Under the pieces are notes generated by a model. The model did no database searches. It had not been told where the DNA came from and saw only the letters and a program-made list of their open reading frames with translations. 64,000 bases of DNA from Croceicoccus naphthovorans (GTDB lineage Bacteria; Pseudomonadota; Alphaproteobacteria; Sphingomonadales; Sphingomonadaceae). Where the stretch lies: contig NZ_CP011770.1 in NCBI RefSeq assembly GCF_001028705.1, positions 3,103,501-3,167,500 on the forward strand. Reading direction: 5' to 3'. This document shows, one piece after another, positions 18,064-30,900 of the stretch. A program made the translations under genes and the position numbers. The stretch's first letter is position 1. The number at the start of each line of letters is the position of its first letter.

Positions 18064-18908
18064 GCGGAGACCTTCTTCTTCGATTTGGAGGTTGCCGGGG
18101 CATCAGGCTCCGGCACGGAAGACACGTTGGCGACCGGATCGGTCGCAGCAGCAGGCGCGGACGTCCCCGCCTGGCGATTCAACAGGCTCTGGAAGCGCTC
18201 CAGCGAAGCCAGGTGGAAATAGACCCAGGCGAGATATCCGTTGTTGTGCCAATCGAGCACCACGGAGTCAGGCAGTTTGGAGAACTTCTCTGCATCGACG
18301 ACTTGGAAGCCTTCCAGCCCGAGCTTGCGCCCGTCCGGCAGGGTGGCATCGGCGCGCCGATCGATCAGCAATCCTTGCGCCTTGAGCGCGTCGGCGAAGG
18401 CGCGCGTTGCGTTCGCGTCGGCCCGGAAAGCATCGCAGAACGCGAGCGCCTGTTTGGTCAGCTCCGCCGGTTCGCCGTCCTCAAACAGCCGTATCCCTTC
18501 ATCACCCTCCTTCACGACGCGATCGGAAGCCGCGTCGATGGCCAGAGCGAAGCCATCCGGATTGGTCGTGGCGATGAAGCCGAAGGGGTAACGCCGCACA
18601 TAGGCAGGGACATAGCTGTCGAGCGCCCAGCGGCCGTCCTCGACAAACAGGTTGCGTCGCTCGAGGCCAAGCACGGCGATCGGCTGCGCATCGCCGGCAG
18701 CGAAGACGACAGGGTAGCAGCGCGCCGCCGCCGCAAGCTCGCCGACGACGATGGGGACATAGGGCGCCTCGGTGGCAAAGTCCGCATCGCCGTCTTTCAG
18801 GCGCCAGTCGGCGTGAACTTTCGAGGAGAGCGGTTGGGGATCGCGGTAGAAGAGCGGCAAGCGCGTGGATTCCGCTTGGCGCGCCTGGGGCGTGGATGGG
18901 GAAGCCAT
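18060..18908 (-). CDS. sapC: SapC family protein
   Basis: A 282-residue protein without signal peptide, with typical SapC sequence: LPLFYRDPQPLSSKVHADWR, then APYVPIVVGELAAAARCYPV, then RYPFGFI and ALAFCDAF. The last 40 residues are a low-complexity Ala/Pro/Ser tail ending in SKSKKKVSA. SapC was first described with the surface-layer secretion genes of Campylobacter fetus; in sphingomonads it often neighbours outer-membrane genes, but its biochemical role is unknown. It lies 56 bases after the giant exoprotein gene, beyond a strong hairpin, and overlaps the Skp-like gene, which supports a role in export or surface display. Confidence 0.9.
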   Translation of the reverse strand: MASPSTPQARQAESTRLPLFYRDPQPLSSKVHADWRLKDGDADFATEAPYVPIVVGELAAAARCYPVVFAAGDAQPIAVLGLERRNLFVEDGRWALDSYVPAYVRRYPFGFIATTNPDGFALAIDAASDRVVKEGDEGIRLFEDGEPAELTKQALAFCDAFRADANATRAFADALKAQGLLIDRRADATLPDGRKLGLEGFQVVDAEKFSKLPDSVVLDWHNNGYLAWVYFHLASLERFQSLLNRQAGTSAPAAATDPVANVSSVPEPDAPATSKSKKKVSA

Positions 18909-18931
18909 GTAATACTCCGTAGGGAAAGAAT

Positions 18932-18957
18932 GAGGGGCGGCAGCGCTGCCGCCCCTC
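18932..18957 (-). terminator. Perfect 26-bp palindrome between fhaB-like gene and sapC
   Basis: GAGGGGCGGCAGC (18932-18944) is followed directly by its exact reverse complement (18945-18957), a 13-bp GC-rich stem. On the minus strand it begins seven bases after the stop of the exoprotein gene and is followed by ATTCTTTCCC. It is either an intrinsic terminator with a weak T-tract, a partial attenuator setting sapC/skp levels, or a 3' stabiliser for the 12.4-kb message. Confidence 0.7.
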
Positions 18958-18964
18958 GAATTTG

Positions 18965-21900
18965 TTATTCGCCGAAGCCAAGGAACCGGACGTTAAGGAT
19001 CGTTGGAATCTCCGTCCGGGTTTGCGGCCGCGAGCGTTCAGCCAGATCAGCCGCCTGGGCCGCCACCGCGCTGGACGCCGACGAGGCCGCCGTCAGCGCG
19101 CCGGTATTGACCGCCGCGACCACCGGAATGCCGGTCGCCTCGCCTTCCACCTGGATATTGGCGGCGTTGAGCACCTGCAGGGCCGCGAGGTTGATGTCGC
19201 CCGAGACGCGGATGCCTGCTTCGCCCGCGTCGATCACACCCAGCGGCGCGATGAGGTCGACATCGCCGGATGGGATTTCCGGAAGCGGCGCCAACGTCGC
19301 GATGCCAGCGCCGGTGCTGGGCACCTGCGGCGAGAGCGCCACATTGCCGATGTCATCATAGACACGCCGCGGCGGCGTATAGAGCACCGTCGTATTGGCT
19401 CCGCGCCCGGCATTGATGTCCCCGGCCGCCGACCAGCCGAAGATATCGCCGCCGAAGGTGGTGAAGATGCGCGACAGGCCGAGCGCGATATCGCCCTGGC
19501 TGTAGATCTGCACATTGCCGGTGCCCTGGGTCAGAAGGCCGTTATCGCCATTTTCCGGGCGGATCGCATTGAGACCCAGCGTGACCCCGCCGCCCGGCGC
19601 GAGCATCTGAATGTCGCCGCCGAATTCGGTGCGGATCATGCCGGCGACGCTGCCCGTGGAGAACTGCACGAACTCGCCCTCATAGGGCGAGGTGCCTTCC
19701 TCGCTGTCGATGCCGGGGAACAGCGTTTCGACCATTTGCCGGCCGCGCAGGTACGAGCCGCGCCGGCCACTCTCGATCTTGCCGCTATATTCGCGACCGC
19801 CGATGCGCAGCTCTTCGTAGTAGATGTCGCGCAGGAAGATGCGCTGGTGCTCGGGCGCGAGGGCGTCGAAATAGGCCAGCGCCTCCTCGTCGCTACCGAA
19901 CTGTTCGGCATCTTCGGGCCAACGGCCCTCCAGCCACTCGACCAGTTCCTCGGTATAGATCTTGGCGACCATGCCGTGCTGATCGGCCAGCGGCCGTTCG
20001 GGGTCGGCGAGATTGGCCGGATCGAGATAGGCGTCGCGCACGGCGGCGAAGTTCGGTCCTCCGACGCCAGCTCCAACAGTGACGGCAATGTCCGCGCCGC
20101 CCGTCGGTGCACTGCTGGCATCGGAGCCGATCCGGCCCAGCGAGCGCAGCACGCCCTTGTCGTCCTGGTAGAAGCTGCGGCCCGCGTTCAATTCAAGCGT
20201 GCCTGGTCCCGCGACCATGGCCTCAATCCAGATCAGATCGCGCCCGGCATCAATGATCGAGATGTCATCGGCAAAGCTATGCAAGAACAGAGAACCGGAG
20301 CCGCTGAAACTGGGCGCTCCCGAGCCGAGGCCGACAATATCACGCCCCGCCCGGATATAGGCCGGATAACCGGAGAAATACGACAATTCTTGCGTGGTCC
20401 TGTCGGTCAGAAGCGTGCCGAAATTGGCGTTGATGATATCACCATCCCGCGCATAGATCAGCACCGGATCGACCTTCTGGGTACGGGCAACGGCCGTATC
20501 GGCGCCATGCGCAAAGAGATCGCCGTATGTGTAGTTCCCCGACACATTGGTGAGGATCGGATCGCCCATCTGACTTTCGGGCAGCACGCCCCAAGCCGGA
20601 TTTCGCGGTGTGGCCAGTACTGATTCCGGCGCGCCCGAGGTGCGAACCCAGAGGTAGTAGATGGTGTCGGAGGCAAGGAATTCGGCTGTGCCGTCGTCGG
20701 ACGGCATGAGATCGATGCTTTCGCCGCCAGCCACGCGACCGATGCCATAGAGGCTGCCGCCCGCGGCAATGGCACTCACACGAGCCGGCCCCTGATAGCC
20801 GCCGAAATTCTCCGAGCCGATCGTCAGATCGCCGCCTGCGGAGAACAAATTGACGCGCGTCGCATCGGTGAATTGGGTGAACCAAGTCTGCGTTGCGCCA
20901 ATCTGGCCATCGACTTCCACGCCGACCAATGCAGGCGTATTCTGCAAACCGGGATCGAAAACCGTGGCCACCATGTCGCCTCGGCTGTTCAATGTGGCCA
21001 CACCGTCCCCCGGGAAAATTGTGAGCGCTCCGTAGCCGTCCGTGTCATTGAACTGCGAATAGCTGTCAGGACGGGGGTCCCGGTCGCTCTCCATGTTGTT
21101 GACTTCGAATGTCTTCCAGACCTGCCCGATGGACCCTGCGGTGACGTCGATATCGCCGCGCAGATTGGTCAGCGTTCCCGGAAGGTAGGAATCAATGGCC
21201 CCGTTGCTGGCCTGCACCGGATTGATCTGGCGACCCACATTCAGCGACAGATCACCGCCGCCCGTCCGATGAATTGTGCCATCGGCGTCGACCCAACCGG
21301 ATGATCCGACCGCCAGAGCGAGCGCGCCGCGATAGGCGGTATTAGTGACATATTCGTATGCACCGAAATCGCGGCCAGCGGAAACGGTCAGATTGCCGCC
21401 GCCCAGCGTGCCGATTCCGTCGAAGGCGGGCAGGTAGCGCGCTCCCGGACGTCCCGCACGGTCGTCCATCTGGCGCGCATAAGTACCGAAATTGATCCAC
21501 CAGGCGGCCTGCTGGCCGATCTCCGGCGCGCCCTGATGCCACAGCCAGTCGCCGACTGCGTGGTTGGAACGCGTTTGCGTGCCAACTTGCTGCCCCGACA
21601 TATGGCCGAACATATCCCGCCCAACATCGACCGTGACATAGCCGCCGCCGGTCGTGAACCAGGGCTGATAGCCAGCAACCGCATCCTCGTATTCAGCGAA
21701 GTCGCTACCCAGCACCGACCCATCGGCGAAAGTCGCGCGCGGCTGGTTCAGCGCGCCGCCCGGACGGGTGGCTTCGGTGTCGATCCAGGTGCCGGCGGTG
21801 TAGATGCCGAAGCGCGAGTCCTGACGATAATCGCGCGCCGCGATCAGATCGAGATCGCCAGTGCCGGTGCGGATGACGCTGACACCTTCATATAGGTGAT

Positions 21901-24900
21901 CGGAGCCATAAGCGGTGACAACGGAGACGGGATTGTCGAGAATCATATCCCCGACGCCATCCTGCCGCACGGCGCGATAATCAGCGGACGTCAGATTGGC
22001 GCCCGCCACCATGCGCATGTTCCAGCTCTCGGAGCCGGAGGCGAGCATGGGCGCGGTCGTCCATATGGTCTGCTGAAGGGTTTCCCCGCCGAACCCGGCA
22101 GTCTGCAAATATTGCGGCAGTATAGTCCCCGCTGGCAGAGTGATGGCCGTATCGGCTTCTGCCACACCTCCCGCAAAGATGCCCGTCAAGTCGGTGCCTG
22201 CCGGGATGGTGAGATTCTCGATATAGATCGTGGCCGGCACATAGCTGCCAGCTTTCATTACCGTGCCGACTGGCACGGACATCTGCCCAATCGTCGTTCC
22301 GGCGGGAACGGTGCCGGAATACATGATGCCCGTTGCCGTATCCTCCACCGGATAGGGCAGGATCATATCCGCTGTGAGTTCGACGTTTCGGAAAATCGGA
22401 TCGCGCAGGGTAATCGTCACATCCAACACAACGGTGGAACCGGAGTTTACACGAGTATTCCCTGTTGTCGTGATATCGAAAGGCAGTTCGCCGCCATATC
22501 GGTAAATATTGCCTAGCGACCAGCCGGGTCGCAGTTGGAGTTCTTCCGGGAGAACGAAGTCCTGGAGAAGCTGTCCACGGCTGTCGACAATGCCTGAGCC
22601 CGGATCATAGTCGACCTGGATTTCATCATCCGGCGTCACCAGCGGCAGGCCGAAGCCATCGTTGATATTGCCGTTGACGATCAGATCGCCGCCCGCACGC
22701 AGCGACACGACACCGGCAAAGCCGCTGCCCCGCACCGCCGGATCGACATCCGGGCCGTAGCGATAGCCGGAGAAGTCGAGATCATCGGCCACCCGCAGAT
22801 TGCCGTCTTCGCTCGCGCTGACGATCTCGATGCCGGGACGAAGCTGGAGCGCGCCGCCTGTCGCCTGCCGCAGCCCGGCGAGCCGCGACTGGAGCGCACC
22901 ATTGGCGAGCGCGCCATCGACGAAGATCGTGCTGTCTTCATGCAGGCGGTCGAGATAGGCTTGATCGACGATCTGGCCACCTGCGTCCTCCGGGTCCACC
23001 GGCGCGTCGTCATAGCGCCAGAAGCCGTTGACCGCGACGCGCTTGGCCCCGTCCACGGAAAGCCCGCTTCCCGTATCCACCGCGACATCATTGCCGCGCA
23101 CGCCACCGAGGCGTCGGGCGTTGAGGTCGATGGTTCCAAGCGCTTCACCGCCGGCGCCAACATCCATCGCCACACCGTCGCCCAGCACTAGGCGGCCTTC
23201 TGTCGAGCTAAGATCGATCAGCGCACGGTTGGCGCCCTCGATAGCGCCGCCATCGCTGTCGAGCCGCAGTTCCTCGCCGCTCGCATCCAGCACGGCGCCA
23301 TCGCTGACGATCAGATTGTCGCGCGCCGCCAGGCGGATGCTGCCTGCATATTGGCCGCCGCCGCGCAGCGTCCCGTTCACCGTCAGATCGCCGCCATTGG
23401 CCGTCACCGAAATATGCTGGGCCTGCACCTCGCTGCCGATGGTGAGATCGCCCGCGCCGGTCTCGAACCGGCGCAAATAATCGAAGGCCCTAGCATTGAG
23501 CCGCTGGTTGAGGCCGACAAAATCGACAATCTCGCCCGCGCGCACGTCGACCGAGCCGCCGCGATAATCGGCGCTGTCTTCATCGCCTTCGGCCGGTGTG
23601 TGGCCGGCAATCAGCGTGCCCGCCAGATCGACGCGGCCTTCATTGGCAATGGCGGTGATCGAGCCGCTGTCGCTGTAATCGGCGGATACGTCGATCGTGC
23701 TGTCCGCCGACTGGAGGATCGAACCGCCGAGGCTCGTCAGCACCAGATCGCCACCGAAGCCGTGGCGGACTTCCTCGAAGAACTCGACCGGCCGGCCCGA
23801 AAGGTCGATCACCGCGCCACCGGCCAGCGTCAGGTCGCCTTCGGAGCGCACTTCCAGCAGACCGCTGGGCGCGGCGATGGTGCCGGCAATATCCACCGTC
23901 TCGCCGGACAGGCGGATCTGAGCGCCGAAGTCCTGGGCCGCCATGTCGACATCGCCCGCGTCGTCGGGCCGGCGGACCAGCAGGTCGCCACCGGCATTAT
24001 AGGCCATGTTCGACCCGGCCTCGCCGGTGAGCAGGGCGGTGGTCAGCGTCAGATTGCCACCAGCGAACGCATCCTCGCCGGTCTGTTCGCGATAGACGCT
24101 GAGCGAACCTATGTAGTTCGACGTGATCCGTTCCGAAGCGGCGAATTCCACATCCTCAAAGCCGAGCATCAATTGCGGCCGTTCGAGATTGGTCGCGGGG
24201 TTCAGAAATGCACCTTCGCCATCACCGAACAGCACCTCGCGCGCATCGACACGGAAAGCGCCCCCGCCGGTACCTGCGCCTTCGGGGATGACCGGGCCGG
24301 GCTCGGCCACGAACCAGTTGGTGACCTGGGTGTTGACATATTCACCGTAGATCAGCCCTGCCAGCGTGAGACGGTCGGTGCGAATGGTCGCTGTGTCCCC
24401 TTCATCACCCAGTCCATAAATGGCGGGGCTGATAAGGCTGATCGACGCAGAGGATTCACCCGTCGCCGGATCGAAGGTGTCGAGCGTGACATCGCCGATG
24501 AAGTTGATCGAGTTCGACGCCTGAAGGCGCAGATTGCCAAAGCCTTCGCCTTCCGAAGGGCGCAGCAGTCCGTCCAGGATGGTCTGGCTGAGCTGCCATC
24601 CGGGCGACAAGACTCCTGCCTCGTCCGCGGCGGCCAGCGCCGCCTCTTCGCCGATATTGATGTCTTCCACCACCAGCAGCAAATCGCCGGCGGTCAGGCG
24701 GATATCGCCCAGTTCCACGCCGCCAGGGCCGACCAGTACGACCGAGCCGTCCGACTGGAGCGAGGCCCCATCGGCGATGGAGATACTGCCGTCCCCCAGC
24801 GCCTGGCCGAATGACAGCGTATCATTGCTGACCGCGACGAGACTGTTCCCGGAACCGCGAAAGCCAAGCTGGAAGCCGTCCTCCAGCGTCCAGCCCGCTT

Positions 24901-27900
24901 CGCCGAGCCCGCGTGTGTCGATGCTCGCATCGTCCTCGATGACAACCTGGTTCGCGCCGGACGTGCCGCCGAGCAGAACCGTACCCGCTTTCAGCTCTGA
25001 GCCGGAGCGAAGGACGATATTGCCGCTAACGCCCAGACCGAGATCGCTTACGCCGTTGATGGCGAGACCCAGCACATCCGCGCCGAGCGCGTTCAGATCG
25101 CTGTCGCGCAAGGTGACATATTCGCTGGAGGCTTCCCCTTCGGCGCCCAGCACTTCGATCGGCGCACCGTAGAAGTTCACCATCCCGCCGCGGCCGCCTT
25201 CGCCCGCATCGTTGAGCAGCGTCGCGTCGAAGCTGAAGCTCGTGTTCTCGACGTCGACCGCCGTTTGGGAGAAGCCGAAGTTGAAATTGATCGGCCGGAC
25301 ATCGGCGGGCAGCAGCGCATTGAGGATGCGCGGATTGCCGTAGCGGGCCATCTCGGCCTCCGCCCATTCCGTCATGGTGGTCATGTTGTAATCGGAATGC
25401 TCGCGCAGCGTCTCGCCCGACATCACCATGACGTCGCGGGGCAGCGCGTCGTAAACGTCGCTGTTCGCCGTCCCCATCCGCGCCGTAGTGCGGGTGATGC
25501 CCGCCGTGGTGGAGGCGCGGCCCGCATCGAAGCCCACCTCCGCACCCAGTTCGACGCGGAAAGCGCCCGGCATCAGCGCATATTCGGCCGGCAGCAGCGT
25601 ATAAGTGCCGGCAGGCAGGCCCGGAACGTCGTCGCCGATGGTGATCTGGCGGCCCAGCGGCACATCGCCGAAGGTCGGGTCCACCGGCGCATAGCCGCTC
25701 TCATAGCCGGGCAGGATCGCATAGACCTCGCGGCCTTCGGCGCTGCCGTAATAGGGGTTGCTGTTGCCGAGCGGCGTATAACGCAGATCGACCGATCCGC
25801 CCCGGCCAGACCGGAATCCCGCCCCTTGCAGGGTGCCGCCGCCCGTCACATCGATTACCGCGCCTTCTTCCGCGATGAAGTCGCTGACGCCGAAGATCAC
25901 CCCGCCATCGGTCCGATCCTGCTGTTCCGTCCGTTGGGCGCCGATGTAGTCGAATTCGACCTCATCGCCGTTATATCGATACTGGATGCCATCGGCCGTG
26001 CCGCCATATGGCAGGACGAGGCCTTCGGCCGAAAGCGACGTGAGGCTACCCGACAGTAGCGTCACTTCGGACACCGGATAGCGGAACAGATAGGAGGGGA
26101 AGTTGCTCCCCATCCGGCTGTTGCCCAGCACACCGAACGATATCTGGCCAAGCGGCGCGAACAGCGCGCCGCCTTGCTCGATCTTCGGCGCGAGAATGAA
26201 CAGCTTGCCAAACGCCGAATGCGGCGTCGCCAGCTCTCCCGATCCGTAGCGGGGGAAGCGGACCACCGCATCTTCCTCCGCCTCGCCGCGTGTGCCTTCC
26301 GGCCCGACACCGACCTGAATGCGGCCAGCGGCATGGGTCGTCGGATAGAGCCGCTCGGCCGTCAGGGTCAGCTCACGCTGGGCCACGAGGCCGCCATCGG
26401 TGAAGCGCATGTCCCCGCTGCTGATAAGATCGACCGAGGCAAAGCCCGGCAATTCCACGTCCGTGGAGCCGCTGATGCCGGTGCTCCGTGTGGACTTGCC
26501 GCCGAAGATCGTCGCCCCATCCACGATATCGATCAGGTCCGCTTCGGCCACGAAGCGGCTGTTCGGGTCGAGCAGCGCCGAGCCGACGTGGTTGGTATCG
26601 TTCAGGCCGGGGAAGTAACCCGAATTGCTGCCGCTCTCGCTGCCCGGCGGCACAGGCAGCGGACCGCGCCCGCCGAAGCGGATATAAGGCGCGGCAATAT
26701 TGACGCTCGCATCGAGCGTATCCTGCGACAGAGAGAAAATACCGTGCGAGAGATTGATCGACCGCCCCAGCGCCAGATCGACATCGCCTTCAAAGCGGAT
26801 TTCATCGCGCGACCAGATCGACAGGCTGTCATATCCTCCGGCCTCGATCTGATCGACGCCCAGCACCATGCGGCCATGCCCGCTCGCATCCTCGGCAGTG
26901 GAACGCACAGCGCCGATCGTCACCGTGCGCAGTGGATGGGCGTCCGTCTCGCCGCTGGCGAAGGTGCCTTCCAACATGATGTCGAGCGTGCCGCCAAACG
27001 CGTTCTGTCCACCCGCGCGGGCATCCACTGTGCCATCGAGGACGATCTGGTTGTTGCTGCTGATCGCCAGCGTGCCGCCATCGCCGGCAACCGCCACGCC
27101 CGACTTGCCCGGATAGATGTCGAGCAGCGTCTCCTCGCCGCCCGAAAGATCGAGATAGGCCCCTTCCTCAATATTGATGGCGAGGGGGCTGACTTCATAG
27201 AGATGGGTGCTCGGATGCCGATTGCGCTGATCCGATCCCAGATTGATCGTGCCGCCATCGCGCACCAGGCCGAAGCGGCGCCCCTGCACGTCGGTGGTGA
27301 CGAAGCTGTCGCCGGACACATCGAGCACGGCATTTTCGCCGACACGCAGCATCACCGCATTGCTGGCGCCGACCGAGGTGCTGGCATCGTTGACGAGATT
27401 GATCGTCCCGCCCGGCGCAATCAGGCGGCCGTCGATATCCATCGATCTGAGGCCGTTGCGAACATCGATGGTCTGGCCCGGATCGACACGGATTTCCGCA
27501 TCGCGTTCAATGGCGATAGGGCCGGAGAAGCCATCCGTATCAGGATGAAGCGCGCGCAGCGACAGGCTCGCGCCGCCGCGCTGCGTGAGCGTGCCGGTCT
27601 CGACATCGGCCATGTAAAGCGGCGGGGCCCACAATTCGAGCGCTGCCATCGGATCGCTGCCGGTAGGCAGGTCGATCATCCCGTCCGCTGCGCGCCAGAC
27701 GGGCCGCTCGACCTCGATCTGCGCGCCTTCGGTCACGACCAGTCCCTGCTGGCCGTTGATCGCATATTGAGCGAAACCGTTGTCGAACAGATCGGTCGAG
27801 ATCTGGCGCGTTTCCTTCACCGCGACATCGCGCCCGAAGGTCGCACCCGCAGGCAGGAAAGTGCCCGCAGGAATGGTCAGATCGGCAGTGAGCGCCTCGC

Positions 27901-30900
27901 CGGCATTGTATGTGAACCTGGACGGGTTGAACATCGGCAGGCCCGACGTGAAGACATCGGCCGGAAGAGTGTATTCCGGTAAGGCGTTGATGGGCACGAG
28001 CATCTGCTGAATGCGTGAACCCGCAGGAATTGTAGGAGGATTTGTCTCGCCAGCGGTAACCTGCTGCACCTGTTGGGCACCGCTCGGATCGAAATAGACG
28101 ATCCGAATATAGTTGGCGGCCGGGCTGGGTAACGTCCAGTCGGCGGCCGTGGTGAGATACTCATCCTCGCTTGTCGGACGGAAGTTGACCAGCGCATCGC
28201 CAAACTTTTCGCCCGGTTGCACATGCGTGCGCGTAAAGCTGTAGTCGAAGGCAAGAATATCACCGGCGGCGAGATCGACATCCTCGCCCAGTGTCAGGTA
28301 GACCTTCGCGATCTCACCGGCGCCCAGCGTACCGTTCTCTTCCAGCACCTCACCGCCAATGGAGACGGCGCCGCCGGAATCGATCGTCAGCGTGCCGGCG
28401 CCCGCCGCGCCATAGCCGAGAATGTCGCCATCAAGCGTGATGTTTGCGTCACCATGCTCATTCGTCGCGCCCACCCGCATATTGGTCCGCAGCGTCACAT
28501 CGCCGCCTGTTCCGCCGACAAAGCTGCGGTCCGCCAGCAGCGCCGCGCCGGACGACACGTCGATCAACGCATCCTCGCCGACCGAAACCAGATGGGTGGA
28601 TTCCAGCGTGACCGAGCCGCCGTCGATATGGGCGAGCAAGCCGGCGTCACCGCCATCCCCCGGCGCATTGACCCACAGGCCGCGCATATCGAGCGTGACG
28701 CCCTCGCCAACCGCGATATGCGAGTTGCCGTCGATCAGCGCCGCGCGCGGCGTGGTTTCGACATAGCGCGCCAGCTTCACGGCATTGGTGGCCAGCACGC
28801 TGCCCGAACGGGCCGTGACGTCGGCATTGATGCCGATGTCGGCGCCGCGCAGCACCAGCTCGCCGCCATCCGCAAGCGTAAGCGCGCTATCGATGCCGAT
28901 CGTGGTGTTGGTGTTAAGCTCCAGCCCGCCCAGCGCCAGATCGTTCAGATAGCCGGCGTCGAGCCAGATCGTGCCGGTGCGATCCTCGCTTACCAGCGCG
29001 CCTTCGCCAAGGCCGCCGCCGAGATCGGCAAAATCACCGACCTGAATATCGCTGTCATAAGTATAGCCGAGCGAACCCAGCGCCGCATTGCCGCCGACGA
29101 TCAGCGATCCGGCTTTGGCAACCGTATGCGCGCCGACATCATAGCCATCGGTGATGCCGTCGGCACGCGCCTTGGTCTGCCATTCGCCATCGATGACCTC
29201 GGCGACCACTTCGCCTTCCATCAGCACGGTCGGCGCGGAAAGGATCAGCCGACCCGCGTCGCGACCTACGGAATAGCCATCCTCCCAGCGCGCATAGCTG
29301 CGGCTCGAGAAAAGCGGATGCGAATAGACCTCGGTATAGGCGGCTCCCCAGCGTTCATGCTCTCGGGTGAAGGCATTGCCATAGCCGACGACCTCGACGC
29401 CGGCCGGAAGCCGGCCGATATCGTAGAGCTTGCCGTCCGAGCCGAGCACGCGCGAGGAGCGCACCCATCCGGCCTGATAATCGAGGCTGCCCCCCGAGAC
29501 ATCGAACACCGCGCCTTCCTGGGCAACCACTTCTCTTGCGGCGAACGCGATGGTGCCGCCGACGGCGGTCCATTCGCCGATGTCATGCTCCATATTGCCG
29601 ACATGGCCGCCGACTTCGAGAAAGCCGCCGCCCGTGTACCAGCGATCGCCTTCGTAGCCGCCGGTGCCGTCCGGCAGCAGGACGAGATCGCGCACATCGA
29701 TCCAGACATCCTGGCTGCGCAGCTCGTCATTCTCGCGATTGACCGGGCTGTCGCGCATCTCATTGCCCTGGATGTTCACCACGATGGAGTTCGATTCCAT
29801 ATCGAGCGCGACGCCCTGGACGCCCGAGACGTCGACCAGCGCGCCGTCTTCCACGGTGATGCGGCCGTTGATCGCGCCTTCCGCCGGGCTGTCCACACCG
29901 ACCGCCTGCACCGCGATCTGCCCGCCTTGCGCGCGCGTCTGCGAGCCGCCTTCGAACAGGACATTGCCGCCCGTGACGATCTCGATGCGCGAGAGATCGA
30001 GGCGGTCGTCGAGCAGGGAAAGATTGTCGAACCCGCCGGTGACGGAATCCAGATGGCGGCGCGCATTGGCGTCGTCCGATTGCTCGATCAGCGCATCGCG
30101 CCGGCTGTTGAGCGCGGTGTCCTCGCTTTCCAGTTCGGGCATGACCGTGGTGAGGCTGTCTTCTCCCAGCGTCACCGAACCTTGCTCATCCGATGCGGAA
30201 TTGAGCAGGTGGATCGTCCCGCGTTGATTGACGCTGGTGGTCGCGATCGCAACGCCATCCTGCCGGATGGTGCGGCCCGTCAGGGTGATATCGCCCTGCT
30301 GCGCTTCAATCAGACCGGCATTGACGACCGTGCCGCTTGTCGATTCCTCGTCGATGAATCCGCGCACCTCATTGCCGCGCGTGGTCGAGGAAGAGTTGCT
30401 CTCGGTGCCATAGCCCTGGCGGACGATGAAATCGTCGCCCGCGGCGAGCAGGGCCTGGCCCATGGGCGTAGTGATCGTGCCCTCGTTGGTCACCTCCGTG
30501 CCCATGAGCAGCACATAGCCGCCGCCGGCGGTCACCGATTCCGGCGCATTGGTATTGATCTGCGCACCGGCTTCGACCGTCACCGCGCCGCCCGCATCGG
30601 TGAAGGCGTGGGCATAATCCTGCCCGGCGAGGTTTGAATAGATTCCGCGTTCGAGGAACGCGTCATTGTCGATCTCGGCCGTGGATGCGACGAGGTTGCG
30701 GACGTTCACCTGGCTGGCGCCGCCGAAGATCACGCCGTTCTGATTGAGGATGAGGACCGTGCCCTCGGCCTTGATCGAGCCGAGGATCTGCGATGGATCG
30801 GCGTTTGCGCCGGTGACGCGGTTCAGCGCCACCCAATCCGCGCCGCCCTGGTTGAAGGCAAGGTCGGTTTCGCGGCCAACATTGAAGCTGTCCCAGGTGA

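Noticed and set aside
17640..19361. 573-codon plus-strand frame
   Set aside because: Antisense to the Skp-like and sapC genes and the end of the exoprotein gene, all with clear signal peptides or family motifs.
28217..30637. Long open frame of 806 codons on the plus strand
   Set aside because: Entirely antisense to the exoprotein gene; its length reflects GC-rich codon bias, and it has no ribosome site or recognisable domain. Similar antisense frames at 18962-20623, 23351-24814 and 26174-27982 were dismissed for the same reason.
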